64,000 bases of DNA from Pseudopedobacter sp044361595 (GCA_044361595.1 JBIKIN010000002.1:1-64000); one strand, 5' to 3'; shown: positions 52,937 through 61,942, counted from the first letter of the stretch. Numbers and translations are program-made. Notes: generated by a model not told the origin, from the letters alone.

Positions 52937-53560
52937 CTAACTATACTTATCGTTTAGACCAATCCCGTTAAAAATTTGTTGTTTATATTTTTTAATTCGG
53001 TTAATTCTGGTTTGCTCTTGTTTGGGCTGTGAAAAATGAATTATATAACCTCTTTGGCGACCTGGAGTTAATGCTGCAAAAGCGTTTTTAAAAGCAATAT
53101 CATTTTCGAAAGCTTGTAATAACTCAATGGGAATAGGCTCTGGATTTTTATTAAATACTACTTTCTGACCGCTTTCTGTTATGGCTATAGCCTCTAAAAT
53201 ATATTCATTTAAAACATCTTTTAACTTATCTATCTCAGCAACATGAACAAATTTAATTAACCTGTCCGACTGTAAATTTCCTTGCTGTTGTAAAATTTTA
53301 TGTGGGTCTTTAAGTAGTACCCCTTTGAAAAAACCAATATTTGCAGATTGTTTAAGCGCATTAATGGTGACTACATTTTTACCATGATGAGTATAAACTG
53401 GCACTCCCCATTTTACTTCCTCGGTTAAGCCCGATTTTAGAACAATTTGTCTTAATAAATCTAATTCTTGAACCCAATTTAAGACTTTGCATTGTGGGGT
53501 TGCGCCATATTTACAACGCATACAGCCAACCATTAAATATTGATCTACTTTTGGGTTCAT
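52937..53560 (-). CDS. DUF1801/YdeI-like protein
   Basis: 207 residues: a DUF1801-like fold (KWGVPVYTHHGKNVVTINALKQSANIGFFKGVLL, about 45-85) and a YdeI-like C-terminal block (LTPGRQRGYIIHFSQPKQEQTRINRIKKY, about 165-195). CMRC and CKY near the N-terminus are unusual for the family. Cytoplasmic; biochemical role unknown. A separate unit from the kdu genes. Confidence 0.78.
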   Translation of the reverse strand: MNPKVDQYLMVGCMRCKYGATPQCKVLNWVQELDLLRQIVLKSGLTEEVKWGVPVYTHHGKNVVTINALKQSANIGFFKGVLLKDPHKILQQQGNLQSDRLIKFVHVAEIDKLKDVLNEYILEAIAITESGQKVVFNKNPEPIPIELLQAFENDIAFKNAFAALTPGRQRGYIIHFSQPKQEQTRINRIKKYKQQIFNGIGLNDKYS

Positions 53561-53682
53561 GCTTGTTTCTGGTTTTTTAATTTATTACTGGCTTTTTTTA
53601 AATTCTTTAATATTTATGGTTGATTATAAATCCTTATTTGCTACTAAGTGCGAATGTTTTGAAGCTAACATTTTAAATAGCA

Positions 53683-54777
53683 TTAAATAGTGATTGTCTT
53701 TTGCTCATTAATTCTCAATAAAAACTGAACTATTCGTTGTGTTTCTGTAGTTGAAAACACCGGCTTGAAATAGTTGATATAACCAAGTAATTCATTTAAG
53801 GTTAATATTTTAACATACTGAAACTCTTCTACTGGTCTTTTATTAATCAAAACTATTAGATTTTTGATTGATATTTTTTTGTCGCCCCAATGGTGTTTTT
53901 CCAAACTTAAATACTGATTACTAATATCGTTATTAAGCAACTTAAATAAAACAAAATTTGTTCTTTTGATTTGCTGAACAGGAGAGTGTAGAGTTAAATT
54001 TTCTATTGATTTTTCGCTCCAGTTTTTTGTTTCTATTATAAATATACCAGACGGGCCTACTAATATATGATCTATTTGAATGGTTTTGATGTAATCATCA
54101 TTTTGGCTGTTATAAATTGCCGGTGAGAATGAAATTGCAAAATCGTTAATCAAGAAGTAATCGTCTGATAGAGTTTCTATTTTTTTAACTACTTTTTGCT
54201 CTCCTAATGCTCCATAAATGAAACTATTTAAGTTATCAATTACTGACTTTTTGCGTTCTAGTTCTGATATTGCCTTACGTGAACTTTGTTTTACAGCTTC
54301 ACTAAATTGTAATTCTATAAATTGATACCTATTGTTTTTGATTTGATAGTTATCAACTAAGTTGCTAATTGACTGTTCTACTTTTTGATCAAAATAGCTT
54401 TCCTTCAGTTTAATCTGTTTTTTATAATTCCACTGCTTAAAACCCCTAATTAATTTTTGAAAAACATTTGTTGATTCTCTAATCAGTAATTCTTTTAACT
54501 GCTTTTTAATCCACTCAATTTCGTCTTTTAATATTTGTTCTGATAGCTGCTTTTGTGACTCGATATTTGAATCTAATAATATCAACTCTTCAACAAGCTC
54601 GATTCTTTCCTTTTCAATTAGTTCTTCATGCTGTGAAATGAGTTGTTGTTTAATAGAAACGAATGAACTTTGAAACTCAATTACTTCTTTTAAAGATTTA
54701 AAATCACGAATATAATTTTCTTCTAAACGAGATTTTAACGTCGCCAATGAACCAATCATGTTATATGTTTTACACAT
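53683..54777 (-). CDS. NERD (nuclease-related) domain protein with coiled coil
   Basis: 364 residues. The first 190 residues are a Lys/Glu-rich coiled coil (about 15-185), then a NERD domain (about 195-310) starting GALGEQKVVKKIETL. IDHILVGPSGIFIIETKNWS holds the acidic Asp and the E-x-K of a PD-(D/E)XK nuclease fold. A C-terminal tail of about 50 residues follows. NERD proteins may process nucleic acids; no phage or plasmid genes are near. Confidence 0.8.
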   Translation of the reverse strand: MCKTYNMIGSLATLKSRLEENYIRDFKSLKEVIEFQSSFVSIKQQLISQHEELIEKERIELVEELILLDSNIESQKQLSEQILKDEIEWIKKQLKELLIRESTNVFQKLIRGFKQWNYKKQIKLKESYFDQKVEQSISNLVDNYQIKNNRYQFIELQFSEAVKQSSRKAISELERKKSVIDNLNSFIYGALGEQKVVKKIETLSDDYFLINDFAISFSPAIYNSQNDDYIKTIQIDHILVGPSGIFIIETKNWSEKSIENLTLHSPVQQIKRTNFVLFKLLNNDISNQYLSLEKHHWGDKKISIKNLIVLINKRPVEEFQYVKILTLNELLGYINYFKPVFSTTETQRIVQFLLRINEQKTITI

Positions 54778-54940
54778 GGTTTAAGTTTTTGGTTTGATTA
54801 GTTTATAAGTGTATAGATTAACAGATTGGCAAATAGCGAAGTAGCGAGTAAGAAGCGCTAAACTATCTGAAAGTATAGTTTATTTCTGAGTTAGAGATTC
54901 GCTAAAACTAACACCTAAAATATAGAGTTAAGATATTATA

Positions 54941-55324
54941 TTAACGCTCTTTAAGCAGACCATTACTCATCGCTTCATCTAATTTATTAGTCACAAAAAC
55001 ATTTCCAAATGCACCAATTCCGATAACTTTGGTTTCACCTTCCCAAGTAATTTTTGTTGTTGAAAACAAAACGTAATTATCTATACTAATAAGATTACCA
55101 ATTATTCCATCAATTACTACCCCGCCTAACATTACTCCAAATGCTTGACTTGTTTGCTTAACATCATCCTCTTTATCAGAAAGACTTTCGTTCATAGATT
55201 TTTGCATATAGAACATCAGCTTATTTTTGATAACTTCTTTATGTCTATCTTGATTAGGATTTGTCAAAACTGCAACAATTATAAATAAACTTACTATTGC
55301 AACTATTAAATAACTTTTTTTCAT
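54941..55324 (-). CDS. DUF4359-like membrane-anchored protein
   Basis: 127 residues: an N-terminal signal anchor (YLIVAIVSLFIIVAVLTNP) then a periplasmic region of about 100 residues with NPNQDRHKEVIKNKL and a later ILFSTTKITWEGETKVIGIGAFGNVFV-type beta segment (SIDNYVLFSTTKITWEGE). It resembles DUF4359. Function unknown; no operon partner is evident. Confidence 0.65.
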   Translation of the reverse strand: MKKSYLIVAIVSLFIIVAVLTNPNQDRHKEVIKNKLMFYMQKSMNESLSDKEDDVKQTSQAFGVMLGGVVIDGIIGNLISIDNYVLFSTTKITWEGETKVIGIGAFGNVFVTNKLDEAMSNGLLKER

Positions 55325-55477
55325 TTTTATTTTAGTTTGATATTTAAAAATAAGGATATTTCTTCTTCTCTTTTAAATATGCGCTATAGATGGTAAAGCT
55401 GGTATCTTTCTCTAAAATATTTTGCGCTAAAGCACTAAAGCTTATAACTAGACATAAAAGTTAGAAGCCTTAACATG

Positions 55478-56290
55478 TTATTTAACTTGATAAGCAATAA
55501 CCGAGTTCTTCAGAAAAGTAGGTACATATAAAATTTTTAGTTTAGGATTGTAACCAATATCGGCGGTGTTAATGGCTTCGGCCCGGGTGTCTAAAAGTTG
55601 AGTGACTTTACCATCTAAACCCATAGTATAAATTAAACCCGCCCAGCAAGAAGCTAAAAATGTTTGATTGTCTAAAGGTTCTAATCCATCGCCACCGGCA
55701 GCCAAACCTTTTGCAATACTTGTGATTTGCTTATCGGCATCAACTTTTAAAAGCTCTGGTCCGCTAAGTATAAACAAATCGTTTTTAATGGTTTTTAAGC
55801 CATTTGCCGATTTAATATTTTCTAAATAAAGCTCTGGTTTGTCTTTAACTATTCTGTAAATCTGGTTTAACCTAGTATCAGAAACAAAAACGTTCCCTTT
55901 GGCATCTATGGCAATATCATTTAAAAAAACAGCTCCATCTATGTTTATCCGATCTAAAATTCGAGCGGTTTTAACATCAATTTTTATGACTCTATTAATA
56001 TCAGCAACGTACATGATATCTTTATAAATACCCATCCCTTTTGGAGCGTTTAGCCCTTTTATCCATTCTTTATTTACCACCATTCCGCTTTGGTTTAACA
56101 AGGCAATTCCTCCTTTAAAATCAACTTCACTTGCTCCGCCATCTATTAATGATACATACAGCCAATTTCCATCTGGTAAAACAGACTCGGGAGTGGGTAA
56201 ATTTTTAGTTTCCCAAAGCTTAGTTAATTTAACTTGGGCATTTGAATTAAACGTAAACACAACTATAAGTAGGGTAAATAGAGTTTTCAT
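55478..56290 (-). CDS. SMP-30/gluconolactonase-like beta-propeller protein
   Basis: 270 residues: signal peptide (about 1-18, SNAQ) and repeated propeller blades (APKGMGIYKDIMYVADINRVIKID, LNDIAIDAKGNVFVSDTRLNQIYRI). It resembles SMP-30/LRE-like secreted proteins, which often sit near carbohydrate genes. Substrate not predictable. Located between the DUF4359-like and GH43 genes, 123 bp from GH43, same strand. Confidence 0.8.
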   Translation of the reverse strand: MKTLFTLLIVVFTFNSNAQVKLTKLWETKNLPTPESVLPDGNWLYVSLIDGGASEVDFKGGIALLNQSGMVVNKEWIKGLNAPKGMGIYKDIMYVADINRVIKIDVKTARILDRINIDGAVFLNDIAIDAKGNVFVSDTRLNQIYRIVKDKPELYLENIKSANGLKTIKNDLFILSGPELLKVDADKQITSIAKGLAAGGDGLEPLDNQTFLASCWAGLIYTMGLDGKVTQLLDTRAEAINTADIGYNPKLKILYVPTFLKNSVIAYQVK

Positions 56291-56413
56291 AATTTTAAAT
56301 ATTATTTTACAAGTTACTGTTTTGAATATTAATTAATCGCTTTTAATAAGCTTAAGCGAAGAACAAAGTTAAAAGCTAACATATTACAATAGTTACAACC
56401 TAATATAACAACA

Positions 56414-58033
56414 TTATTCGTTTTTATCTATTCTAAACCAATCAAAATCTGCATAGCCAGTATCATTAATTTTTTGATTGCCTATTGCATAAATTCCAAT
56501 TTTAGCTCCAGTCCATTTCCCTGGCTGGGCAGTAAATTCTCCAGCTACATCAACAAATTTGTCCCCATCTAAACTGTAAGAAAAATTACATTTTGCGCCT
56601 TTGGTTACTTTTACCCTTAACCAAACTTCACCAGAGCGTAATTTTAAAATTTCCTGTTCCTTCTCTATAGTTTCTTTATCTGCCTTTTCACAAACTCCTT
56701 TTACTAAGTAAATACCCCCTTCTTTATTTTTTAATTTTAAATTGGCATAACTTAAACCTAAAACTACTAAGCCTGTTTCTTCATTAATAAGTTTAGGATT
56801 TGGTGTAAATTTTAGTTTTGTAGTTGCTGTGAATTCTTCGGCAGGTGTTTTTTGCGCCAAAATATTTGGAACACCCCAAAGATTTTTAGCAATTCCTATC
56901 GCATGAGCATATAATCTTAGACTCCCATTATGATCTAGCATTAGCCAATTGCCTGCTGAGTTTGCTTCCCATTGCCATTGTAAACCTAAAGTTCTATCAT
57001 TAAATTCGTCTGATTCTGCAGGTATCATAATAGGATAAGTTTTACCAATATCGGGTTTTTTGAAAATCAAAACTGGCTCTCCTTTTCCATCACCATCTTG
57101 GTCTAACCCAATAACTGGCCAATCATTTATCCATTTCATGGGTTGTAAATGAACTACTCTTCCGTAAGCATATTTATCTTGAAAATGGAAAAACCAATCT
57201 TCTCCTTTAGGTGTGCTTACCCATGCACCTTGATGTGGCCCATTTATACCAGTTTTTCCTTGATCCATTACCACCTTTCTTTCGTATGGACCTAGAATAT
57301 TTTTAGAACGCAACGCCAATTGCCAGCCCGTTGGAACACCACCTGCTGGTGCAAAAATATAGTAGAAGCCATTGCGCTTATGTATCTTTGGACCTTCTAT
57401 GGTAGGGTCAGTTTCATGCCCATCATAAATAATTTGGCTTTCGCCGATGACCTCCGAACCGTCCAAATTCATTGGGGCGATAGCTATTACACTATTTATT
57501 CCAGCCCTACTGCCTGCGTAGGCATGCACCAAATATGTTTTGCCATCCTCATCCCATAAAGGACAAGGATCTATAATTCCCTTACCAGGATATACTAATA
57601 ATGGCTTAGACCATTCCTTTGCCGGGTCTTTTGTCTTTACCATGTAAATCCCATAATCAGGATCAGGATAATAGATGTAAAACTCTTTATTATGGTACCT
57701 TATAGCTGGTGCCCAAACTCCTTTGCCATGTTGTGGGATATTAAAAACATCAAAAGGAGGTTGCTTTTTTAATGCATGATTAATCAATTGCCAATTTACC
57801 ATATCTTTTGAGTGAAGAATTGGTAAGCCAGGTATATGCTCAAAACTTGAGGAGGTTAAATAATAATCCTCTCCTACCCTTATCACATCAGGATCTGAAT
57901 AGTCTGCATTTAAAACTGGATTTTTGAAAGTTCCATTTCCATTATCAGAAACCCAAACTTTAGAAACTTCTTGAGAAAAAGCTTGGAAAAAGAAAAAATT
58001 TAAAACAAATAAATATTTATGGAAACACTTCAT
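56414..58033 (-). CDS. Glycoside hydrolase family 43 protein
   Basis: 539 residues: signal peptide (about 1-20), GH43 five-bladed propeller (about 33-330) with the base Asp in NADYSDPDVIRVGEDYY, second Asp in GIIDPCPLWDEDGKTYL and acid Glu in IEGPKIHKRNGFYYIF, then a C-terminal beta-sandwich (about 345-535) as in xylosidase/arabinosidase subfamilies. Likely acts on xylan or arabinan side chains. A LacI-like motif lies upstream at 58126. No SusC/SusD pair in the window. Confidence 0.9.
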   Translation of the reverse strand: MKCFHKYLFVLNFFFFQAFSQEVSKVWVSDNGNGTFKNPVLNADYSDPDVIRVGEDYYLTSSSFEHIPGLPILHSKDMVNWQLINHALKKQPPFDVFNIPQHGKGVWAPAIRYHNKEFYIYYPDPDYGIYMVKTKDPAKEWSKPLLVYPGKGIIDPCPLWDEDGKTYLVHAYAGSRAGINSVIAIAPMNLDGSEVIGESQIIYDGHETDPTIEGPKIHKRNGFYYIFAPAGGVPTGWQLALRSKNILGPYERKVVMDQGKTGINGPHQGAWVSTPKGEDWFFHFQDKYAYGRVVHLQPMKWINDWPVIGLDQDGDGKGEPVLIFKKPDIGKTYPIMIPAESDEFNDRTLGLQWQWEANSAGNWLMLDHNGSLRLYAHAIGIAKNLWGVPNILAQKTPAEEFTATTKLKFTPNPKLINEETGLVVLGLSYANLKLKNKEGGIYLVKGVCEKADKETIEKEQEILKLRSGEVWLRVKVTKGAKCNFSYSLDGDKFVDVAGEFTAQPGKWTGAKIGIYAIGNQKINDTGYADFDWFRIDKNE

Positions 58034-58125
58034 TTATATAATCTTGATATGCAAATAGATTTAGTTGGTTAATCAATTTTACGTAGAAAATACTCTGATT
58101 AAAAGAAAAAGACTATAAATTTCTG

Positions 58126-58138
58126 TGCAATCGATACC
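58126..58138. promoter_or_regulatory. TGCAATCGATACC motif upstream of GH43
   Basis: Matches TGCAATCGTTACC of the kduD palindrome at 12 of 13 positions. About 95 bp upstream of the GH43 start. Only one half-site, so shared regulation with kduD is a suggestion. Confidence 0.35.
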
Positions 58139-58314
58139 ATTCTAGCTAAAATATTAAGTTTGTTACAACTAAAGCATACCCTTTCAAACTAAAAATAGAA
58201 AGTAAATATCTTGTAAAAAAGTTTGAGACAAAAATATTAGACACAAGCTTTCATATTAACGAGTGATAGTAATTAGACTGAATTTGCTCTACGCCATAAC
58301 TGAAATAAAATATC

Positions 58315-59082
58315 TCATTCCTTATCTAATGGTACTATAAATTTGCAGGTAGTACCCAAACCATCAATTGCCAAATTAATTTCAAACTTTCCTCCTATAG
58401 ATTTCATTCTTGCTGCCATATTAGCCAAGCCAGCTGATTGTGTTTTAAAAATTGGATTGAAACCCACGCCATTATCATGAATAGTAACTAATAAATGAGT
58501 TTTATCTAACAATAATTCTAACATTACTTTACTGGCCGAAGCATGTTTTAAAATGTTTTGTAAAGCCTCTTGCAAACATCTTAGTATGATGATTTTATAT
58601 TTATGGTCTATTACAAAATCTTCTTTTAAAGGAATATACTCAACCTCTATCAATTCTGATTTTCGCAACTTCTTTAACTCAATCTCAATAAGCTCTGATA
58701 AATCAAAATCTTTTCCCCAATCTAAATTTAAACGATGGGAAAGACTCCTAATTTCTTCTATAGCATCCTGTATTAATCCTCTACTATCTAAAGTGTGAGG
58801 GTCATTTTGCCGTATTAATTGCATTTTAGCTAGTAACAACAATTGGCCTACATTATCATGTAACTCTGCACCAGTATCTTTTAATGTTTGCTCTCTAATT
58901 TCAATTTGGGTATTTAATAGATTGCGCTCATTTTCTAACTTTAATGCTTCCTCAGATTTAATATGCTTAATTCGCTTTTGTTGAAAAGACACTAATAAAA
59001 TCACGACGAAAACACCTATTGCCGCAAATGCAATAGACACAAATATGATTGTTCCAATTATATCTGCTCCGACTTGTGGCAT
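58315..59082 (-). CDS. NarL/DegS-type sensor histidine kinase
   Basis: 255 residues: one N-terminal membrane helix (about 8-30), a coiled linker (KSEEALKLENERNLLNTQIEIREQTLKDT) and HisKA_3 with the phosphoacceptor His in AELHDNVGQLLLLAKMQL (about residue 75), then an ATPase with ILRCLQEALQNILKHA and DNGVGF. The sensor part is minimal. It overlaps the upstream membrane-protein gene by 25 bp. No LuxR-type response regulator gene is adjacent in the window. Confidence 0.9.
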   Translation of the reverse strand: MPQVGADIIGTIIFVSIAFAAIGVFVVILLVSFQQKRIKHIKSEEALKLENERNLLNTQIEIREQTLKDTGAELHDNVGQLLLLAKMQLIRQNDPHTLDSRGLIQDAIEEIRSLSHRLNLDWGKDFDLSELIEIELKKLRKSELIEVEYIPLKEDFVIDHKYKIIILRCLQEALQNILKHASASKVMLELLLDKTHLLVTIHDNGVGFNPIFKTQSAGLANMAARMKSIGGKFEINLAIDGLGTTCKFIVPLDKE

Positions 59083-59699
59083 AAAAAACCTATAATGTAA
59101 GAACTATATAATCCCATGGCTAAATACTTCATCGTATCGGTATTATAATATTTTAAGAGTTCTGGACCTAAAGAAACCATGTAATTTGTAATACTTAAAA
59201 TAGCGGTTGATGTTAGGTAGAAAAAGAAAACCCCAATAACAATCCAGAATTCAGCTTTGCGGATTAAACTTTCATCAGGCTTAGTTGAATTAAACAATTT
59301 GGTGAAATATAATAACGAAAAGACAATCAAATTAAAACCCATAAAAGACCTTACATATGAAAGGTATTCACCATTATTTTGAAGAAAAAATATATCTAAA
59401 ATATAAAAAACGTAAAACCCTATTAATAAAGAAATTACTATTTTTTTAAAAGATGATTTTTCTAAAAGATGATAAAACAAATATGCAAAACACGACATAT
59501 CAAAAAGCATAAATATATTATATGCCCATGTATTCGCTCCAAAATGAAAAATTCTGGAGGTTAAGAATTGGTCTAAGAATTGAATTAGCAAAAAAATTGG
59601 GAAAAATTTGAGTCCTTTATTTTTGAAAGAATTTCTTCTGATTAAACCAATTATTGATGCCAAAAAATCAATTACACTAACTAGATATAATAAAAACAT
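59058..59699 (-). CDS. Hypothetical six- to seven-helix membrane protein
   Basis: 213 residues with about six to seven hydrophobic helices evenly spaced along the sequence (LVSVIDFLASIIGL at the start, LAMGLYSSYIIGFLC near the end) and no conserved motif I recognise. It overlaps the kinase gene by 25 bp, so the pair may work as membrane sensor and kinase (inference). Follows the 138-residue gene by 2 bp. Confidence 0.7.
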   Translation of the reverse strand: MFLLYLVSVIDFLASIIGLIRRNSFKNKGLKFFPIFLLIQFLDQFLTSRIFHFGANTWAYNIFMLFDMSCFAYLFYHLLEKSSFKKIVISLLIGFYVFYILDIFFLQNNGEYLSYVRSFMGFNLIVFSLLYFTKLFNSTKPDESLIRKAEFWIVIGVFFFYLTSTAILSITNYMVSLGPELLKYYNTDTMKYLAMGLYSSYIIGFLCHKSEQI

Positions 59700-59701
59700 A
59701 T

Positions 59702-60118
59702 TTATGGATAAATTTCATCGCAATTACCTGCTGGTGGAGGACAAAGTCCAAAATCATCTAAAGGATCACCATCTTGATTATAGGTTGGAATTAAAATTAA
59801 AGGTTCCTTTTCAATAAAAGAAGAATCTCCAGTTGCTTTTAATATTATGGTAGTTTGTAGTTTATGCTCTGGTCTACACCTATAATTTGCGTCAGAATCT
59901 ATTTTATGGTCATCAATAACGCCAAAATAAGCCTTAATGCCAATTGCACCAGTATTGTCATTTAAATATTGTTGTAATACTTCCTTATTAATATATACAT
60001 ATTTAGTATCTTCTTTTACTTCATCCCTCATATCAAGTTTGTGTAAAAGTCTTCTAGTTTCGTAAGCTTTTGACATGGCCAATGCCAAATCTTTAGCAAT
60101 AATTCCTTTTTTTTCCAT
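59702..60118 (-). CDS. Hypothetical protein at the head of a kinase operon
   Basis: 138 residues, soluble, no signal peptide. Helical N-terminus (KDLALAMSKAYETRRLLHKL), a middle segment with IGIKAYFGVIDDH and ATG-type beta strands (TTIILKATGDSSF), and a Pro/Cys/Asp-rich end (LCPPPAGNCDEIYP). No family recognised. First gene of the operon that also encodes a membrane protein and a histidine kinase. Confidence 0.65.
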   Translation of the reverse strand: MEKKGIIAKDLALAMSKAYETRRLLHKLDMRDEVKEDTKYVYINKEVLQQYLNDNTGAIGIKAYFGVIDDHKIDSDANYRCRPEHKLQTTIILKATGDSSFIEKEPLILIPTYNQDGDPLDDFGLCPPPAGNCDEIYP

Positions 60119-60196
60119 AATTACTAAGTTTTTTTAAAAGTAAAATATTAAAAGGAGATTAAAAATACCAGCAATAAGGTATTTTTAAAAACAAAA

Positions 60197-60218
60197 AAAG
60201 CCGGAAAATTCCGGCTTT
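60197..60218 (-). terminator. Rho-independent terminator of yceI
   Basis: On the minus strand, AAAGCCGG-N6-CCGGCTTT followed by a run of T residues, 27 bases after the YceI stop codon. Confidence 0.88.
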
Positions 60219-60244
60219 AAACTTATTAATTAAAACTTTTCTAA

Positions 60245-60778
60245 TTATGCTTGTTTTGCAAACTGTACGTTAATAGCTAATTTAATATCTTGACCTACAA
60301 CTATGGCACCAGCTTCGGTAATACCATCCCAAGTTAAACCAAAGTCTTTACGGTTAATTTTACCAGTTACTTCAAAACCTGCTTTTACGTTTCCATAAAA
60401 GTCTGTTGCTGTTCCGCCAAACTCTACATCTAAAGTAACGAGTTTAGTTACATCCTTTATGGTTAAATGACCTTCTAATTTATAATCATCACCATCTTTA
60501 GTGAAAGAAGTTGATTTAAAAGTAATCTTAGGAAAAGACTCAGCATTAAAAAAATCAGCAGATTTTAAATGATTATCACGATCTGTTTGATTGGTATATA
60601 CGCTGTTAACATCTAATGAAAAATCAATTTGAGCTCCAGAAAAATCTTCTGTTTCTGAAACTAATGATCCATCAAACATATTAAATGTACCCGTAACAGT
60701 TGAAATTACTAAGTGCTTTACTTTAAATTGCACTTCTGAATGCATTGGGTCTAAAACCCATTTTCCTTGGTTTGACAT
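60245..60778 (-). CDS. YceI family protein
   Basis: About 177 residues from the ATG at 60778 (MSNQGKWVLDP); an ATG at 60841 lies inside the operator palindrome and adds a 21-residue stretch without family similarity. Lipocalin-like YceI fold with the classic WVLDPMHSEVQFKVKHLVISTVTGTFNMFDG start and GKINRKDFGLTW near the C-terminus. No signal peptide, so predicted cytoplasmic, unlike secreted relatives. The promoter is covered by a 40-bp palindrome. Confidence 0.93.
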   Translation of the reverse strand: MSNQGKWVLDPMHSEVQFKVKHLVISTVTGTFNMFDGSLVSETEDFSGAQIDFSLDVNSVYTNQTDRDNHLKSADFFNAESFPKITFKSTSFTKDGDDYKLEGHLTIKDVTKLVTLDVEFGGTATDFYGNVKAGFEVTGKINRKDFGLTWDGITEAGAIVVGQDIKLAINVQFAKQA

Positions 60779-60814
60779 ATTTTTATTTTTATTGATTGAC
60801 AATTGATTACAAGA

Positions 60815-60822
60815 CAAATATA
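60815..60822 (-). promoter_or_regulatory. -7 element of yceI, inside the palindrome
   Basis: Minus-strand TATATTTG, an exact TAnnTTTG match, 37-44 bases upstream of the chosen ATG. It lies within or at the edge of the palindrome 60816-60855, so a bound protein would cover the promoter. Confidence 0.62.
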
Positions 60823-60855
60823 ATAATAGATGTTTAAACATCTATTATTATATTT
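60816..60855. promoter_or_regulatory. Perfect 40-bp palindrome at the yceI promoter
   Basis: A perfect inverted repeat with no spacer, centre core AGATGTTTAAACATCT. It covers the yceI -7 element, and no T-run follows, so a repressor operator is likely (MarR-, PadR- or TetR-like dyad). No regulator gene is adjacent in the window. Confidence 0.8.
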
Positions 60856-60904
60856 CTTCTTTACAATTGAATGATTATAGGGAAGTTGATTGATTATAGA
60901 AAAG

Positions 60905-61762
60905 TTATTCCGTCTCCATTAATACTTCTAAGTTAATCACATAACCTTTTGATAAAGACCATCTCGAACTTTTTATATGCTGCGTTAAGATGTAATATTT
61001 TTCATTTTCTTTCGATGCTCTTAAAGCTGGAGATGGAAGCCTATCATAGTATCTTCCATGAAGTTTGACTTCCTTTCCATCATAATATTCTTTAGGCAAT
61101 AATTGAAAAATAACAAACATTCCATTAGTAGGAAGTGCTATTTTATATGCAGATACATCTACACCAATCCATGATTTACCTTTTGGATTATAGACGATAA
61201 TATCCTCGGGCAGTAAGTTTGTCTCCGGAATACCATCAGCTCCTTTTGAAAAAATTCTCATTTTAAAAGGTTTTGAAATACCTTTTAAATCGTTACTAAT
61301 ATTAAACCTAACTTCTTTAACATAACCAAATCGATCTCCTGGAATGTAAGTTGCAACCTGATCGTTAAAATTTAGAAGAAAGTTATTTACTGTTAGCCAA
61401 ACTGGGTTGCCTAGTTTGAACTGTTCTACTTTTCCATTATTGACTTTTACCTCATCTAGGGTTATTACTTTAAGTTTTAAGAATACTTTCTGAGGAAGAC
61501 TTCTTAAATCTATGTACTTAAAAAAGACCTCTTGATAACCAAGTTTAGATACTTTTACTATATCACCAACTTTTAGTTGAGTAGTCTCTAATTCTACCAT
61601 ACCAAGATTATTTGAAGAACAGCAAAAGGTATTATAGATTAAAACGGAAGCAGATTCTATTGGTTTTAAGGTTGTTGAATCGAGAACGGAAAAAGTAATT
61701 TTTTGCTGTCCAAAACTTAAGGAAACAAAAAACATAAAAAATAGGCTAGCTAAAATCTTCAT
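60905..61762 (-). CDS. Carboxypeptidase-regulatory-like (CarboxypepD_reg) secreted protein
   Basis: 285 residues: signal peptide (about 1-18, SFGQ) followed by a carboxypeptidase-regulatory-like domain (ITFSVLDSTTLKPIESASVLIYNT ... VKVSKLGYQEVFF, about 22-95), then beta-rich sequence. A FCCSS pair interrupts the first domain (Cys46-47). Often found as TonB-receptor N-terminal domains, but here it is free-standing. Function unknown. Confidence 0.75.
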   Translation of the reverse strand: MKILASLFFMFFVSLSFGQQKITFSVLDSTTLKPIESASVLIYNTFCCSSNNLGMVELETTQLKVGDIVKVSKLGYQEVFFKYIDLRSLPQKVFLKLKVITLDEVKVNNGKVEQFKLGNPVWLTVNNFLLNFNDQVATYIPGDRFGYVKEVRFNISNDLKGISKPFKMRIFSKGADGIPETNLLPEDIIVYNPKGKSWIGVDVSAYKIALPTNGMFVIFQLLPKEYYDGKEVKLHGRYYDRLPSPALRASKENEKYYILTQHIKSSRWSLSKGYVINLEVLMETE

Positions 61763-61917
61763 GGTAAAAAATTAGCAAAAGATAAGCGTTTTTAAGTAAA
61801 CAATTCGAATTGAAAACTATTATTCATTATCACTTATAAAATATGTGTTAGGGATTGAAGCGATATCCTTTTTTTACCTCTTGCTATGCTGCAAATTGTA
61901 AAAAAGATTTAGCAAAA

Positions 61918-61942
61918 AGCCCGACCAATAAAGGGTCGGGCT
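61918..61942 (-). terminator. Rho-independent terminator of cysN
   Basis: Stem AGCCCGACC / GGTCGGGCT with a 7-base loop; on the minus strand it is followed by TTTTT. Ends the cysDN transcript. Confidence 0.88.

Noticed and set aside
54859..54882. TAAACTAT-N8-ATAGTTTA hairpin between the NERD and DUF4359-like genes
   Set aside because: A/T-only stem with no T-run; too weak to call a terminator or operator.
60779..60841. YceI starting at 60841
   Set aside because: The extra 21 residues overlap the operator palindrome and do not resemble the family; the ATG at 60778 is preferred.
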